Below are positions 7,869 to 19,200 of a DNA stretch of 64,000 nucleotides, piece by piece (within the stretch, counting starts at the first letter, position 1; every line of letters starts with the position of its first letter). This DNA comes from Vibrio sinus (GTDB taxonomy: Bacteria > Pseudomonadota > Gammaproteobacteria > Enterobacterales > Vibrionaceae). Location: the NCBI RefSeq assembly GCF_023634645.1, contig NZ_JAMKMR010000002.1, positions 248,001-312,000 on the forward strand, given 5' to 3'. Made by a program: the position numbers and the translations under genes. The notes below the pieces were generated by a model, which saw only the letters and a program-made list of their open reading frames with translations, did no database searches and was not told the origin of the DNA.

Positions 7869-10800
7869 ATGATAAGCCGATTAATAATAGCGTTGCTATT
7901 TTTGCTCGCTAGTCAAAAACTCATAGCTGCGGCTATATATCCCCTAGCTGACGGCGTGTGTGTCGCTACCGCCGCTCAAACTTGGGAAAACAGCAACGCC
8001 CAAGTTTGGTTAAGTACCCAAGATGCTATTCTTGGTGTCTCGGATAGAAAAATAGGCTTTCATCAAACGTCCAATGAGGAAAATGTAAATAAATCTTGTG
8101 GCAGTGCAAAATGCATTTTCATGCAAAGCCTTCGTTTGGAAGATGAACCTGATTTTTCTATCAGTGGTGTAACCTTTGACAATGTGTATAACAAACAAGA
8201 ATTGAGCGGTAGTCAAACCCTAACTTTGTCTAATGGTACGTTTCGAATAAAGGAAATATTAAAGCTAGATGATAATTCCACACTAAGAATTGTCGGTGCA
8301 GTCACCCTATATGTAGAAAAGATGGAAGTGCTATCTAGTGCTACTATAGATGTCGACTCAGACAACCCAGATGACTTTATCATTGTCTCGCGTAATGGCT
8401 CTGATAATGATTCGGAAGTGATTTTAAAGGGAGACAGTGCTTTTGTTGGTCATTGGTTTGTTGAAGACTACATTGAGTTATCAGAAGACGTGCAAATTAC
8501 GGGCACCATTACGACGAAAGACTTAATCATAAAAGATAACGCGACTTTGATTTCAGATGTACCGGAAAGCTGCTCTTCAACTCCGACAGATTTTTCTAGC
8601 TTAAACTTATGCGATTATATTCCAGAACCTGCTCAAGCTTGGAAAACGGGCAGTTCTCTCAATATGAATAACTCCAGCAGTAGCATTACAGGTTGGTCAC
8701 AAAGCTATCTGGATTCGAACTTATCGGGTAGCGATCTAACTGTGGCTTTTGATAGTGTGTCTTATCATGCAGGCCTTGCAGGAGCGTGCGGCAGCACCTA
8801 CAAGTGTGTTTCAGGTGGGACAGAAGTTAGCACGCCTCCTTCGCTTGCACCAGGTTTCACCAGCACAACGAGCTTAAGCATTGATCAATGGAATTACACC
8901 TCAACTTGTGTCAGCCCAAATTGCTCCTACAGCGTCAGTGGTAATGTGATCACGCTAAATATATTGCAATCTCTACAAAGTTTAACCGTGAATGCCTATG
9001 GCTCGGAAGATTTCATTGTCAATTTTACCGATCTGGGCGAAGCCAATGGTTACGGCACAAAAATTCAGACTTACTCTTCTGGAGGCGATGTAGAAAGCAA
9101 ATTTGCTGCAAACGGGAATTATACCTTTGGCACCATGAGCTTTAATGGAGGAACGATCAGCGTTAAACAAAATGTGCAGATTTTCGTTGTGACTTCTTTC
9201 ACCCAGTCTAATGCGGTGACGCTTAATGATGTCGACAGTACAAAAGATTTGATTATGTATGGCCCAGATGCCACGTTTAGCTTTAGCACCAATACCGGAG
9301 ATTTTGGTGCGCAGATCCTAGCTGATACTCTTACCTTGAATAACCAAATTAATATTGTTGGTGCAGTGACGGCGAACACTTTTACCACATCGGTGGCCAA
9401 TACCAATATTGATGGACAAGGGGCGTGTCTAAATCCGGCAAATAGTTCTTTTGGTTTAACCATCTCTCCCAGCATTGATATTGCTTTGTCATGTGAGTCA
9501 CAGACGATTACTTTGCAGGTGGTGGATAGTGGTGGCTCCAATACTGGCTCTTATACGGGTAATATTCATGCCAGCGTCACAGCAGGCTCGCTATCGGTCA
9601 CTACAGGGACGTTTGTATCGGGTAACAGTTATAAACCGGATTCTAATGGTACGCTTGTGCTATCACTTGATGGTGAAGGCACGGGTGATATTACCTTAAC
9701 CTCTTATTTAGAAGACGATCAAGCCAACACCACACTGACGGGCAGTTATAAATTTGTCCCTTATCGATTTGATATCTCGACCAACCCAACCTCTGTGATT
9801 GCTGGCAAACCAGCGCAAGTCACGGTCACGCCATTAGAATGCCAGTCGGTTGGAGGCTCGGAAACGGCGGTCACTTCGAACGATTACGTTGGCAATACCA
9901 CCCTGACAACCACTGCGACGAGCTATAGCCAGCCTTCAAGCCCGACTAACAGCGCGGTTATCAATATCAAAGATGATGCTTCTTCGAGTTATACCGAGGT
10001 CTCTAATGATGTCACTCTGAACTTTGCCCTTAACAGTGGTTCAGTGGAAGCACAAATGGACGTGTTGTATTCAGAGGCGGGTGTGGTGACTTACACCTTG
10101 AGCAATACCGAGTGTGTGTCTTTATCTGGTGGTGGACAAGACTGCAAAACCTATACGGGCTCACATCAAATTAATGCACGACCTTGGACCTTCGCGATAT
10201 GCAGCAATGACACCATTAGTGGTACAGCCAGCTCAGGAAGTGGATATAAATCGGCAGGAAGTACTTTTGCTGTGATGGTGAAACCTATCGTCTGGGTATC
10301 TAATGGCAGTGAATCTGCAGATATAGACACCACTAGCTTGTGCAGCACAACGGTGACGCAAAACTTTTTCGATTCGGGCGCACCGTCGGCGACGGTTTCT
10401 TTGACCCATGATATTGATACCCCAAGTGGCGGCAATGCTGGAACATTATCTGGCACAACATCCATGCTAAACACCAATAAATCGAGCAGTGGCGATTATT
10501 ATGATTTTTCTGGACTAAGCTGGAATGAAGTGGGTAGTATCAAGCTGCAGGCAGATACGGCGGCGAATTATTTAAGCATGAATGTGAATCGTGGCTATCG
10601 AGGGGTTGGGCGTTTTTACCCGGCGTATTTTAAAGTCAACGATACCACATGGACCTACCCTGGCTCACAAACGTTTATCTACATGGGCCAGCCTTTTGAT
10701 GGCATGCAATTCCAAGTGGAAGCGCTGAACTCCAGTGAAGGTGCGGTGCAAAATTATGTCAATTTTGATAGCTCTCTTCGAGCCGGATTTGACTTGATTG

Positions 10801-11540
10801 AAGATCCCACCCGTTTTGTTTCTCCTGCATTTTCAGCGGGCAGTTGGGCGCTAGTGAGCAGCACACGCTCAATTGGTACGTTTACCAATACCGTGGGTAG
10901 CGATTGTACTGACAGTATTTGCTGGAATAAAAAGTCAGATTATTCAGCTGATGGACCGTATAACTCAAGCGAAAATATCGCGACCACTAACATAGAGATC
11001 ACCAGTCAAAGTGGTAATACTGACCCAGTTGCTTACACATCAGATGGTGAGGATTTGACGGTTCAACCTGATATTCGATTTGGTCGCATCAACCTTAGTG
11101 ATGTTGGGGGTGTTCAAGGGGATACGTTGACGGTACCTCTTGCTGCCGAGTATTGGAATGGCAGCAACTTTATTACCAACACTGACGATAGTAGCACCAG
11201 TTTTAACGCCAGTAATTTTTGTCAGGAGAACATTTGGTCTAGTCAAACGAACAATGGCAGTTTAACCGGGAGTGGTACAGTGTCGTCGGGAGAATCTCGG
11301 TCGATCAAGGCTTCCCAAACGGTGTCCGATCGCGAACAAATCAAATTCTGGTTAACATTATCCAGTGCCAGAATGACATCCAGTTGTGGTGGCACAACCA
11401 ACAATCTCTCTTGGCTCCAGTATGATTGGGTGAGCTCATCCAGTGGCGAAGAAGACCCCTATTCTATCATCACGTTCGGTATTCACCGTGGAAATGACAA
11501 AGTATTGTTTCGGGGTGAGCCTGGTTTAACAAGTCCGTAA
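7869..11540 (+). CDS. mshQ: MSHA biogenesis protein MshQ, large secreted/periplasmic protein
   Basis: 1223-residue protein with a Sec signal peptide (MISRLIIALLFLLASQKLIAAA). The N-terminal half is beta-rich and low in charged helices, with two stretches (about 95-185 and 370-510) of short valine/threonine-rich strands such as TLRIVGAVTLYVEKMEV that resemble a beta-helix or adhesin fold. The C-terminal half (from about 640) resembles the DUF6701 region that defines MshQ, with scattered cysteines. ATG 7869 is chosen over 7851 because AAGGGAG precedes it and the signal peptide follows directly. It is the last gene of the operon. Its size and surface-protein composition suggest a pilus-tip or adhesin role, but that is inference. 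Confidence 0.88.
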   Translation: MISRLIIALLFLLASQKLIAAAIYPLADGVCVATAAQTWENSNAQVWLSTQDAILGVSDRKIGFHQTSNEENVNKSCGSAKCIFMQSLRLEDEPDFSISGVTFDNVYNKQELSGSQTLTLSNGTFRIKEILKLDDNSTLRIVGAVTLYVEKMEVLSSATIDVDSDNPDDFIIVSRNGSDNDSEVILKGDSAFVGHWFVEDYIELSEDVQITGTITTKDLIIKDNATLISDVPESCSSTPTDFSSLNLCDYIPEPAQAWKTGSSLNMNNSSSSITGWSQSYLDSNLSGSDLTVAFDSVSYHAGLAGACGSTYKCVSGGTEVSTPPSLAPGFTSTTSLSIDQWNYTSTCVSPNCSYSVSGNVITLNILQSLQSLTVNAYGSEDFIVNFTDLGEANGYGTKIQTYSSGGDVESKFAANGNYTFGTMSFNGGTISVKQNVQIFVVTSFTQSNAVTLNDVDSTKDLIMYGPDATFSFSTNTGDFGAQILADTLTLNNQINIVGAVTANTFTTSVANTNIDGQGACLNPANSSFGLTISPSIDIALSCESQTITLQVVDSGGSNTGSYTGNIHASVTAGSLSVTTGTFVSGNSYKPDSNGTLVLSLDGEGTGDITLTSYLEDDQANTTLTGSYKFVPYRFDISTNPTSVIAGKPAQVTVTPLECQSVGGSETAVTSNDYVGNTTLTTTATSYSQPSSPTNSAVINIKDDASSSYTEVSNDVTLNFALNSGSVEAQMDVLYSEAGVVTYTLSNTECVSLSGGGQDCKTYTGSHQINARPWTFAICSNDTISGTASSGSGYKSAGSTFAVMVKPIVWVSNGSESADIDTTSLCSTTVTQNFFDSGAPSATVSLTHDIDTPSGGNAGTLSGTTSMLNTNKSSSGDYYDFSGLSWNEVGSIKLQADTAANYLSMNVNRGYRGVGRFYPAYFKVNDTTWTYPGSQTFIYMGQPFDGMQFQVEALNSSEGAVQNYVNFDSSLRAGFDLIEDPTRFVSPAFSAGSWALVSSTRSIGTFTNTVGSDCTDSICWNKKSDYSADGPYNSSENIATTNIEITSQSGNTDPVAYTSDGEDLTVQPDIRFGRINLSDVGGVQGDTLTVPLAAEYWNGSNFITNTDDSSTSFNASNFCQENIWSSQTNNGSLTGSGTVSSGESRSIKASQTVSDREQIKFWLTLSSARMTSSCGGTTNNLSWLQYDWVSSSSGEEDPYSIITFGIHRGNDKVLFRGEPGLTSP

Positions 11541-11613
11541 ATGCGTCAAAATATTTGTCCTAAGTAAGGAATTTGTTAGAAATTACGTGTTTCACTCTAT
11601 CTTTGTGCTTGTT

Positions 11614-11636
11614 TGCCTTGCTGATATGGCAAGGCA
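11614..11636 (+). terminator. Possible terminator of the msh operon
   Basis: TGCCTTGC and GCAAGGCA form an 8-bp perfect stem with a 7-base loop, 74 bases after the mshQ stop and 59 bases before mreB. The following sequence has only scattered Ts, so factor-independent termination is uncertain; the stem could also belong to the mreB leader. Confidence 0.35.
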
Positions 11637-11649
11637 TTGGTACATTTAG

Positions 11650-12738
<1,089 letters not shown>

Positions 12739-12823
12739 CGCTTTTGCACAAAAAGACTGGCTAGCGATCTTTTTGTGCTATCTACCTAGACCATTATTTA
12801 GCAAAATTTAGGATCTCAATTTA

Positions 12824-13711
12824 ATGAAGCCGATTTTTGGCAGAGGCCCTTCACTTCAACTGCGCCTATTTTTAGCAATAGTCATATCAGCCAGCCTAAT
12901 GCTGGCTGATAGTCGTTTAGGTGCGTTTGTTAGTGTTCGATATTACCTCAACAGTTTAGTGGCTCCAATCCAATATGCGGCCGATTTGCCGAGAACGATG
13001 TTCGATGGCTTCTACGATAGATTTAACTCACGCCAGAAGTTACTCGATACCAATAAAAAGCTTCGCAACGAAGTATTGCTGCTAAAAAGCAATCTTTTAT
13101 TGCTAGATCAATACCGTGAAGAAAATAAGCGTTTAAGAAAACTGCTTGGCTCTCCGTATGTGAGAGATGAGCGGAAAATGATCGCAGAAGTGATGGCGGT
13201 AGATACCACACCATATCGCCACCAGATAGTGATCGACAAAGGCAGAGATGATGGCGTGTATGTCGGTCAGCCGGTGATTAACGACAAAGGCATTGTTGGT
13301 CAAGTTACTTACGTTTCTGCACAAAATAGCCGTGTGTTGTTGCTGACTGATAGTAATAGCGCAATTCCGGTACAAGTCATCCGCAATGATATTCGCGTAA
13401 TTGCCTCCGGAACCGGACAAGTAGATCAGATCAACCTTGAGCACATACCTACGAGCACAGATATACGTGTGGGCGATCTTTTAGTGACAAGTGGTTTAGG
13501 CGGTGTGTATCCAGAAGGGTATCCTGTCGCGACCGTTACATCAGTCAACAGAGATACTAAACGAGAGTTTGCCGACATCACGGCAAAACCGGTTGTGGAT
13601 TTTGAGCGCTTAAGATATTTGCTGCTTGTATGGCCGAATAAAGAAAGGCAAGAGAGAGTATTGAATGCTCATCCAGCGCCACAGACACAGGCGGTGAAAG
13701 ATGGCCAATAA
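12824..13711 (+). CDS. mreC: Cell shape protein MreC
   Basis: Bitopic inner-membrane scaffold of the Rod complex, 295 residues. One N-terminal membrane segment (about 12-35) is followed by a coiled coil (about 65-112, with LLLKSNLLLLDQYREENKRL) and the beta-rich MreC periplasmic domain ending near residue 270. The last residues are polar and variable. It overlaps mreD by 11 bases, the usual arrangement. Confidence 0.96.
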   Translation: MKPIFGRGPSLQLRLFLAIVISASLMLADSRLGAFVSVRYYLNSLVAPIQYAADLPRTMFDGFYDRFNSRQKLLDTNKKLRNEVLLLKSNLLLLDQYREENKRLRKLLGSPYVRDERKMIAEVMAVDTTPYRHQIVIDKGRDDGVYVGQPVINDKGIVGQVTYVSAQNSRVLLLTDSNSAIPVQVIRNDIRVIASGTGQVDQINLEHIPTSTDIRVGDLLVTSGLGGVYPEGYPVATVTSVNRDTKREFADITAKPVVDFERLRYLLLVWPNKERQERVLNAHPAPQTQAVKDGQ

Positions 13712-14189
13712 TGTTTTAAAAAGTAAATTAGTCATTTGGTGCTCGTTTCTTATCGCATTGATATTGCAAACTATCCCTTGGCCAGGCGTACTAGAAATTT
13801 TAAGACCGTCGTGGCTGCTATTGGTTACCTGCTATTGGGTTTTGGCACTGCCACACCGAGTAAACGTCGGCACCGCTTTGATTGTTGGCCTATTGTGGGA
13901 CTTATTGCTTGGCTCTACTCTTGGCATTCGTGGCATGATGATGTCGATTGTCATTTATTTGGTCGCACTGAATTTCTTGGTACTGCGCAATATGGCGCTG
14001 TGGCAACAAGCCGTAGTGATCGCACTTTTGTCCATGCTATTGGATATATTGATATTTTGCGGTGAATATCTGATCAGAGATGTGACTTTTAATCCATTAT
14101 TATTATGGAGTGCACTGATCAACTGTATACTTTGGCCGTGGTTGTTCTTGCTCATGAGACGCGTTCGACGACATTGGCATGTGAAGTAG
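13701..14189 (+). CDS. mreD: Rod shape-determining protein MreD
   Basis: Polytopic inner-membrane protein, 162 residues, with about five hydrophobic segments and the characteristic LLWDLLLGSTLGIRG stretch. It works with MreC, RodA and PBP2 in elongation. It starts inside the end of mreC and is followed after 3 bases by maf, so mreD and maf are probably co-translated. Confidence 0.94.
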   Translation: MANNVLKSKLVIWCSFLIALILQTIPWPGVLEILRPSWLLLVTCYWVLALPHRVNVGTALIVGLLWDLLLGSTLGIRGMMMSIVIYLVALNFLVLRNMALWQQAVVIALLSMLLDILIFCGEYLIRDVTFNPLLLWSALINCILWPWLFLLMRRVRRHWHVK

Positions 14190-14192
14190 TTC

Positions 14193-14753
14193 ATGAATAA
14201 CAATCTAGTATTAGCCTCAGGCTCCCCAAGACGAAAAGAGTTACTCGAGCAGCTCGGGTATTCGTTTTCTATAATAAAAACCGAGGTCGAAGAGCAACAA
14301 CAAGTACAGGAATCACCAGAACAATACGTTCAACGTTTATCCAGCGATAAGGCGCTAGCTGGATTGAATATTGAGCCAGGGGCTGTTGTTATTGGCTCAG
14401 ATACTATTGTTGTGGTCGATCACAACGTACTCGAGAAACCCATAGATTTTTCCGATGCTAGACAAATGCTCGTACAACTGTCTGGTCGAAGTCATCAGGT
14501 TATGACGGCAGTGACTGTTATGTCTGAGCAAAAAAGTCGCTCTATCATTGTTACGACTGATGTGTGGTTTAAATCTCTGTCAGAAAAAGAAATAGAACAA
14601 TATTGGCGAACAGGGGAACCATGCGATAAAGCTGGCAGTTACGGAATTCAAGGATTAGGTGGCCGATTTGTCACTCGCATTGAAGGCAGCTACTACGCTG
14701 TAGTTGGATTGCCGTTATATGAAACTGACCAGCTCTTGCAAGAATTCTTATAA
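14193..14753 (+). CDS. maf: Maf-family nucleoside triphosphate pyrophosphatase (dTTP/UTP type)
   Basis: 186-residue house-cleaning pyrophosphatase of the Maf/HAM1 fold. The N-terminal LASGSPRRKELLEQLG signature is intact, with the metal-binding SDTIVVVD segment (about 69-76) and the C-terminal GSYGIQGLGGRF motif typical of the YhdE subfamily, which prefers dTTP and UTP. The gene lies between mreD and RNase G, the same order as in E. coli (mreD-yhdE-rng). Confidence 0.94.
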   Translation: MNNNLVLASGSPRRKELLEQLGYSFSIIKTEVEEQQQVQESPEQYVQRLSSDKALAGLNIEPGAVVIGSDTIVVVDHNVLEKPIDFSDARQMLVQLSGRSHQVMTAVTVMSEQKSRSIIVTTDVWFKSLSEKEIEQYWRTGEPCDKAGSYGIQGLGGRFVTRIEGSYYAVVGLPLYETDQLLQEFL

Positions 14754-14772
14754 TTTTTAAAGAGGTGCTCTT

Positions 14773-16242
14773 ATGAGTGCAGAGTTGCTGTTAAATGTTA
14801 CTCCGAGTGAAACTCGCGTTGCGATGATTGAATCGGGCAGTCTTCAAGAAATTCATATTGAACGGGAAGCGCGTCGCGGTATCGTTGGCAATATTTATAA
14901 AGGTAAAGTCAGTCGTGTCCTACCTGGAATGCAGGCCGCATTTGTTGATATTGGTCTGGATAAAGCGGCTTTTTTGCATGCTTCCGACATTGTTCCACAT
15001 ACTGAATGTGTCGCCGAAAATGAAAAACAGCAGTTTCAGGTACGCGACATTTCTGAGCTAGTGCGTCAAGGGCAAGATATTGTTGTTCAAGTAGTGAAAG
15101 ACCCACTTGGGACTAAAGGTGCCCGGCTGACAACCGATATTACCCTTCCTTCTCGTTATCTCGTCTTTATGCCTGGTGCCAGCCATGTTGGAGTTTCACA
15201 AAGAATAGAAAGTGAGCAAGAGCGAGAGCGCTTAAAAGCGGTGGTGGCTGGATATTGTGATGAGCTAGGCGGGTTTATTATTCGAACGGCTGCAGAAGGG
15301 GCCGATGAAAAAGAGCTATCTCAAGATGCGGCGTTTTTAAAGCGGCTTTGGTCTAAAATTTTAGATCGTCGCAGCAAGTACAAGACTCGCACAACACTGT
15401 ACGGAGAGCTTGGTTTAGCACAGCGCATTCTGCGTGATTTTGTCGGTACCGAGTTGGATAAAATTTTAGTCGACTCGCGTGTAGAGTATGACAACTTGCA
15501 AGAGTTCACCTCAGAGTATGTGCCTGAACTGACAGACAAGTTGGAACTGTTTGAAGGTGATAAGCCTATCTTTGACATGTACGAAACCGAGAACGAAATT
15601 CAACGATCTCTCGATCGTAAGGTCACACTCAAGTCGGGCGGATATTTGATCATCGACCAAACTGAGGCCATGACGACCATAGACATCAATACTGGCGCGT
15701 TTGTTGGTAGAAGAAATCTAGAAGAAACCATATTTAATACTAATATTGAAGCCACGCAGGCTATCGCACGCCAACTGAGGCTGAGAAACCTTGGTGGCAT
15801 CATTATCATTGATTTTATTGACATGTCTGCAGAAGATCACAGAAGGCGCGTGCTGGCTTCTTTAGAGGTGGCGTTAGAAAAAGACCGAGTAAAAACGAAC
15901 ATCAATGGCTTTACTCAGCTTGGACTGGTTGAAATGACACGCAAGCGGACCCGAGAAAGTATTGAACATGTGTTGTGTTCGAGTTGTCCAACCTGTGAAG
16001 GACGCGGCAGTGTTAAAACGGTCGAGACCGTTTGCTTTGAAGTTTTGCGTGAAATTACCCGAGTCAATCGTGCCTATGATGCTGATAAATTCGTTGTTTA
16101 CGCTTCCCCAGCTGTTGCAGAATCCCTGCAAGGCGACGAGTCTCATGCCTTGGCAGAACTGGAAGTCTTTATTGGTAAGGAAGTGAAGGTACAAGCAGAA
16201 CCTTTATATATTCAGGAACAATTTGATGTCGTTATGATGTAG
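14773..16242 (+). CDS. rng: Ribonuclease G
   Basis: Endoribonuclease of the RNase E/G family, 489 residues, which matures the 5' end of 16S rRNA and degrades some mRNAs. The N-terminal S1 domain (about 38-125) contains GNIYKGKVSRVLPGMQAAFVD. The catalytic centre has the metal-binding aspartates in TIDINTG (about 305) and IIIIDFIDM (about 348), and a zinc-link CPTCEGRG motif near 405. It lacks the long C-terminal scaffold of RNase E, which separates the two. ATG 14773 has an AGAGG site upstream. Confidence 0.97.
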   Translation: MSAELLLNVTPSETRVAMIESGSLQEIHIEREARRGIVGNIYKGKVSRVLPGMQAAFVDIGLDKAAFLHASDIVPHTECVAENEKQQFQVRDISELVRQGQDIVVQVVKDPLGTKGARLTTDITLPSRYLVFMPGASHVGVSQRIESEQERERLKAVVAGYCDELGGFIIRTAAEGADEKELSQDAAFLKRLWSKILDRRSKYKTRTTLYGELGLAQRILRDFVGTELDKILVDSRVEYDNLQEFTSEYVPELTDKLELFEGDKPIFDMYETENEIQRSLDRKVTLKSGGYLIIDQTEAMTTIDINTGAFVGRRNLEETIFNTNIEATQAIARQLRLRNLGGIIIIDFIDMSAEDHRRRVLASLEVALEKDRVKTNINGFTQLGLVEMTRKRTRESIEHVLCSSCPTCEGRGSVKTVETVCFEVLREITRVNRAYDADKFVVYASPAVAESLQGDESHALAELEVFIGKEVKVQAEPLYIQEQFDVVMM

Positions 16243-16252
16243 AGGATGGTCG

Positions 16253-19200
16253 GTGAAAGGCACTTTGCAGCGCCTATGGCGCTTTTCTCTTTGGTCAGTA
16301 GCGAGCCTACTGACAATTTTTGCTATTTTGGTAACAAGTTTTCGTGTTTTACTGCCTCACTTAAGCCATTTTCAAAATGACATTACCCGCTGGGTTAATG
16401 ATGCCACTGGACTCGAGTTTCAGGCGACTAGTATCAGTGGCTATTGGAATAACCTTCATCCGTATATTTCTCTTACTGGTTTTACCGCTAGGCTGCCTGA
16501 TGGAAGTAAGGTAAAACTGTCCGCTGAAGACATTGATATTGAGTTCAACCTAGTTCAATCTCTGCTCAAAGCTCAGCCTATTGTGGCCGATCTTAAAGTG
16601 AATGGGATGGATCTCGATATTCGAAGTGTAAAATTACACAGTTCCTCTTCGGTAAAGCCTGCCCACGAGAGTGAGGGGCAAAGCTTTATTCGCACCCTTG
16701 ATCATCTACTATTACGTCAACTTGATGGATTTACTTTAAAAAATTCAACAATTTACTATCAATCAATGGATGGTGGCACTCGGGAGTTGAACATTAACTC
16801 TCTCAAATGGGCTAACCATGGCAGTAAGCACCGATTCCAAGGTTTAGTGAGTGTTGCCAGCACACAAATAAATTCTCTTCATGTTAATGCTAACTTTGTT
16901 GATCATGGCTCCTTGAGTAATGTTTCAGGTGAATTTTATGTCGCCGCTAACAATATTCAAGTGGCTCCTTGGCTGAGTGAACACCTGAAATTAGAAACGG
17001 GGATCGAGCAAGGGCAAGCGAGTTTTAAGAGTTGGTTAACGCTAACAGAAAGTAAACCAGTGCAAGCTTTGGTTGAATTAGGGCCGTCTCACTTAGTGTG
17101 GAAAAACTCCACAACCCATCGTCTCGATATTCAGTCTGGGGTGTTTAACTTATTTCCTCAGGAAAAGGGTTGGAAAGCGGTTGGGCAATCTTTTGCTATC
17201 AAAACCGATGACAAAAAATGGCCCAAATTAGAAATGGCCTTAGACTGGCAGCCTAATTCTTGGCATTTGAATGTCTCTCAGCTGGATATTTCAACCATTT
17301 CGCCATTGATTAAGTTGTTGCCGGGTACTGAGTCAACGGACAAACTGTTAACTAAAGTTAGCCCTGGTGGTGTGTTAAGTGATATTCGAGTCCAGATGGG
17401 GAAGAATCTGGACTCTCTTAAGTATTCCGCTGAGTTGACTAATGGCAGTATGAAGCAGTGGTATCTGTTGCCCGAAGTTAACCATTTAGAAGCAGCCATT
17501 GCAGGAGATGCACAAAAAGCAGTCGTTAACGCTGATTTGCAAAATGATGAGCTGCCTTATGGCGATGTATTTCAAGCTCCACTTGATATCAAAAATGGTC
17601 ATGTGCGTATTGTCTGGCAACGAGAGCACAATGGTTGGGCACTTTGGTCAAATGATGTTGACGTTTCCACTCCCTACCTAGATGCATTAGGTGAGTTTCG
17701 CTTAGATGTACCAAACAATCAAAGTCCATTGCTATCATTTTATTCTGAAGCGAGCTTAAATAATGCAGGCGAAACGTGGCGTTACCTCCCGACTTTGGCG
17801 TTGGGGCACGGGCTTACCGATTATCTTTCTAAGGCGATTCAAGCTGGGAAGGTCGATAATGCCCAGCTACTTTGGTATGGCAGGCTAGCTGATTTCCCCT
17901 ATTCGAAGCACGATGGAATATTCCAAGCATCTGTAAAATTAAAGGATGCCAAATTTGGTTTCGATACTAAATGGCCGGCAATAACCGATTTAAATTTGAA
18001 CTTGTTGTTCCAAAATGACTCGATGTATTTCGACTCCAATCAAGCGAGTTTAAAAGGAGTGAAAGCCGTTTCTTTGCAAGGCAGCATCCCAGAGTTTGCC
18101 GCAGATGGCCGTTTAAAGATTAAAGCTAAGGTCGTTGGGCAGGGCAATGCCGTACGAGATTACATGACCGCCACTCCTTTGGTGGACTCAGTAGGCGCTG
18201 CACTCACTACGATTCAAATTAATGGTCAAGTCAAATCAGACTTCCAGCTCGATATTCCGCTTAATGGTGATAAAGCACATGTTTGGGGCTATGCAGACCT
18301 GCATGATAATCAGGTGCATGTGCAAACCCCTGCCATGGATTTGCACTCTGTCACCGGGCGTATCAACTTTGATAATGATGTGGTTAACTCTAAGAAGCTA
18401 ACGGCTACATTGCTTGACCAACCCATATCACTCAACTTTGATGGTGAAAACGGCAGCAAAGCGTATGATGTGAAAATACATCTTGATGGTAACTGGAAAG
18501 TCAAACCATTAGCTCCCTATGTTGGGCAGCGCTGGACAAGCCGACTATCAGGTAATGCCCCTTGGGATGCGCAAGTGGATATACAACTTAAGGATACCGG
18601 CTTCACCTACCAAATTAATGGCCTAGCTGACTTGAAAACCGTAACGAGCGAGTATCCGTATCCTCTGACTAAGGCATCGGGCGTTAATGGCAGAGCTAAG
18701 TTGGAAGTGTCGGGCAACCAAGAGTCAATCAGTGCTCGGCTCGCCATCCCAAACCTGAAATATCAAACAGAAATTGATATCCGCAAAGACGTGCCAATAC
18801 TAAAATCGAACTATGTTGTAGTCGGTAAAGGTAATTATAAGGTCAGCCCAGTGGTCGGTAACAGTGTAGTGGTGAGAACGGATAAATTTGACCTCGATAA
18901 GTGGTTAGATATTCTGTTTCCAAGTGATAGCAAAACAACGGCCAAGAAAAATGCAGCGAATAAAAGCAGTGAGATTGAGATACCCACACCACAAAAAATC
19001 ACCCTAGATGTAAAGAATCTCAAATTCGCCACGCTAGATTGGCATGATGTAAAATTCACTGCCAAGAAAAAAGTACTCAGTTGGTACATGCAGCTCAATA
19101 GTTTGGAAGCGAAAGGAGAGGCCAATTATATCGATCCCTATGATCTGACTGTCTCTCTTGATCGCCTACAAATTTATGTGCCTAGCCTAGAAACCAGTGA

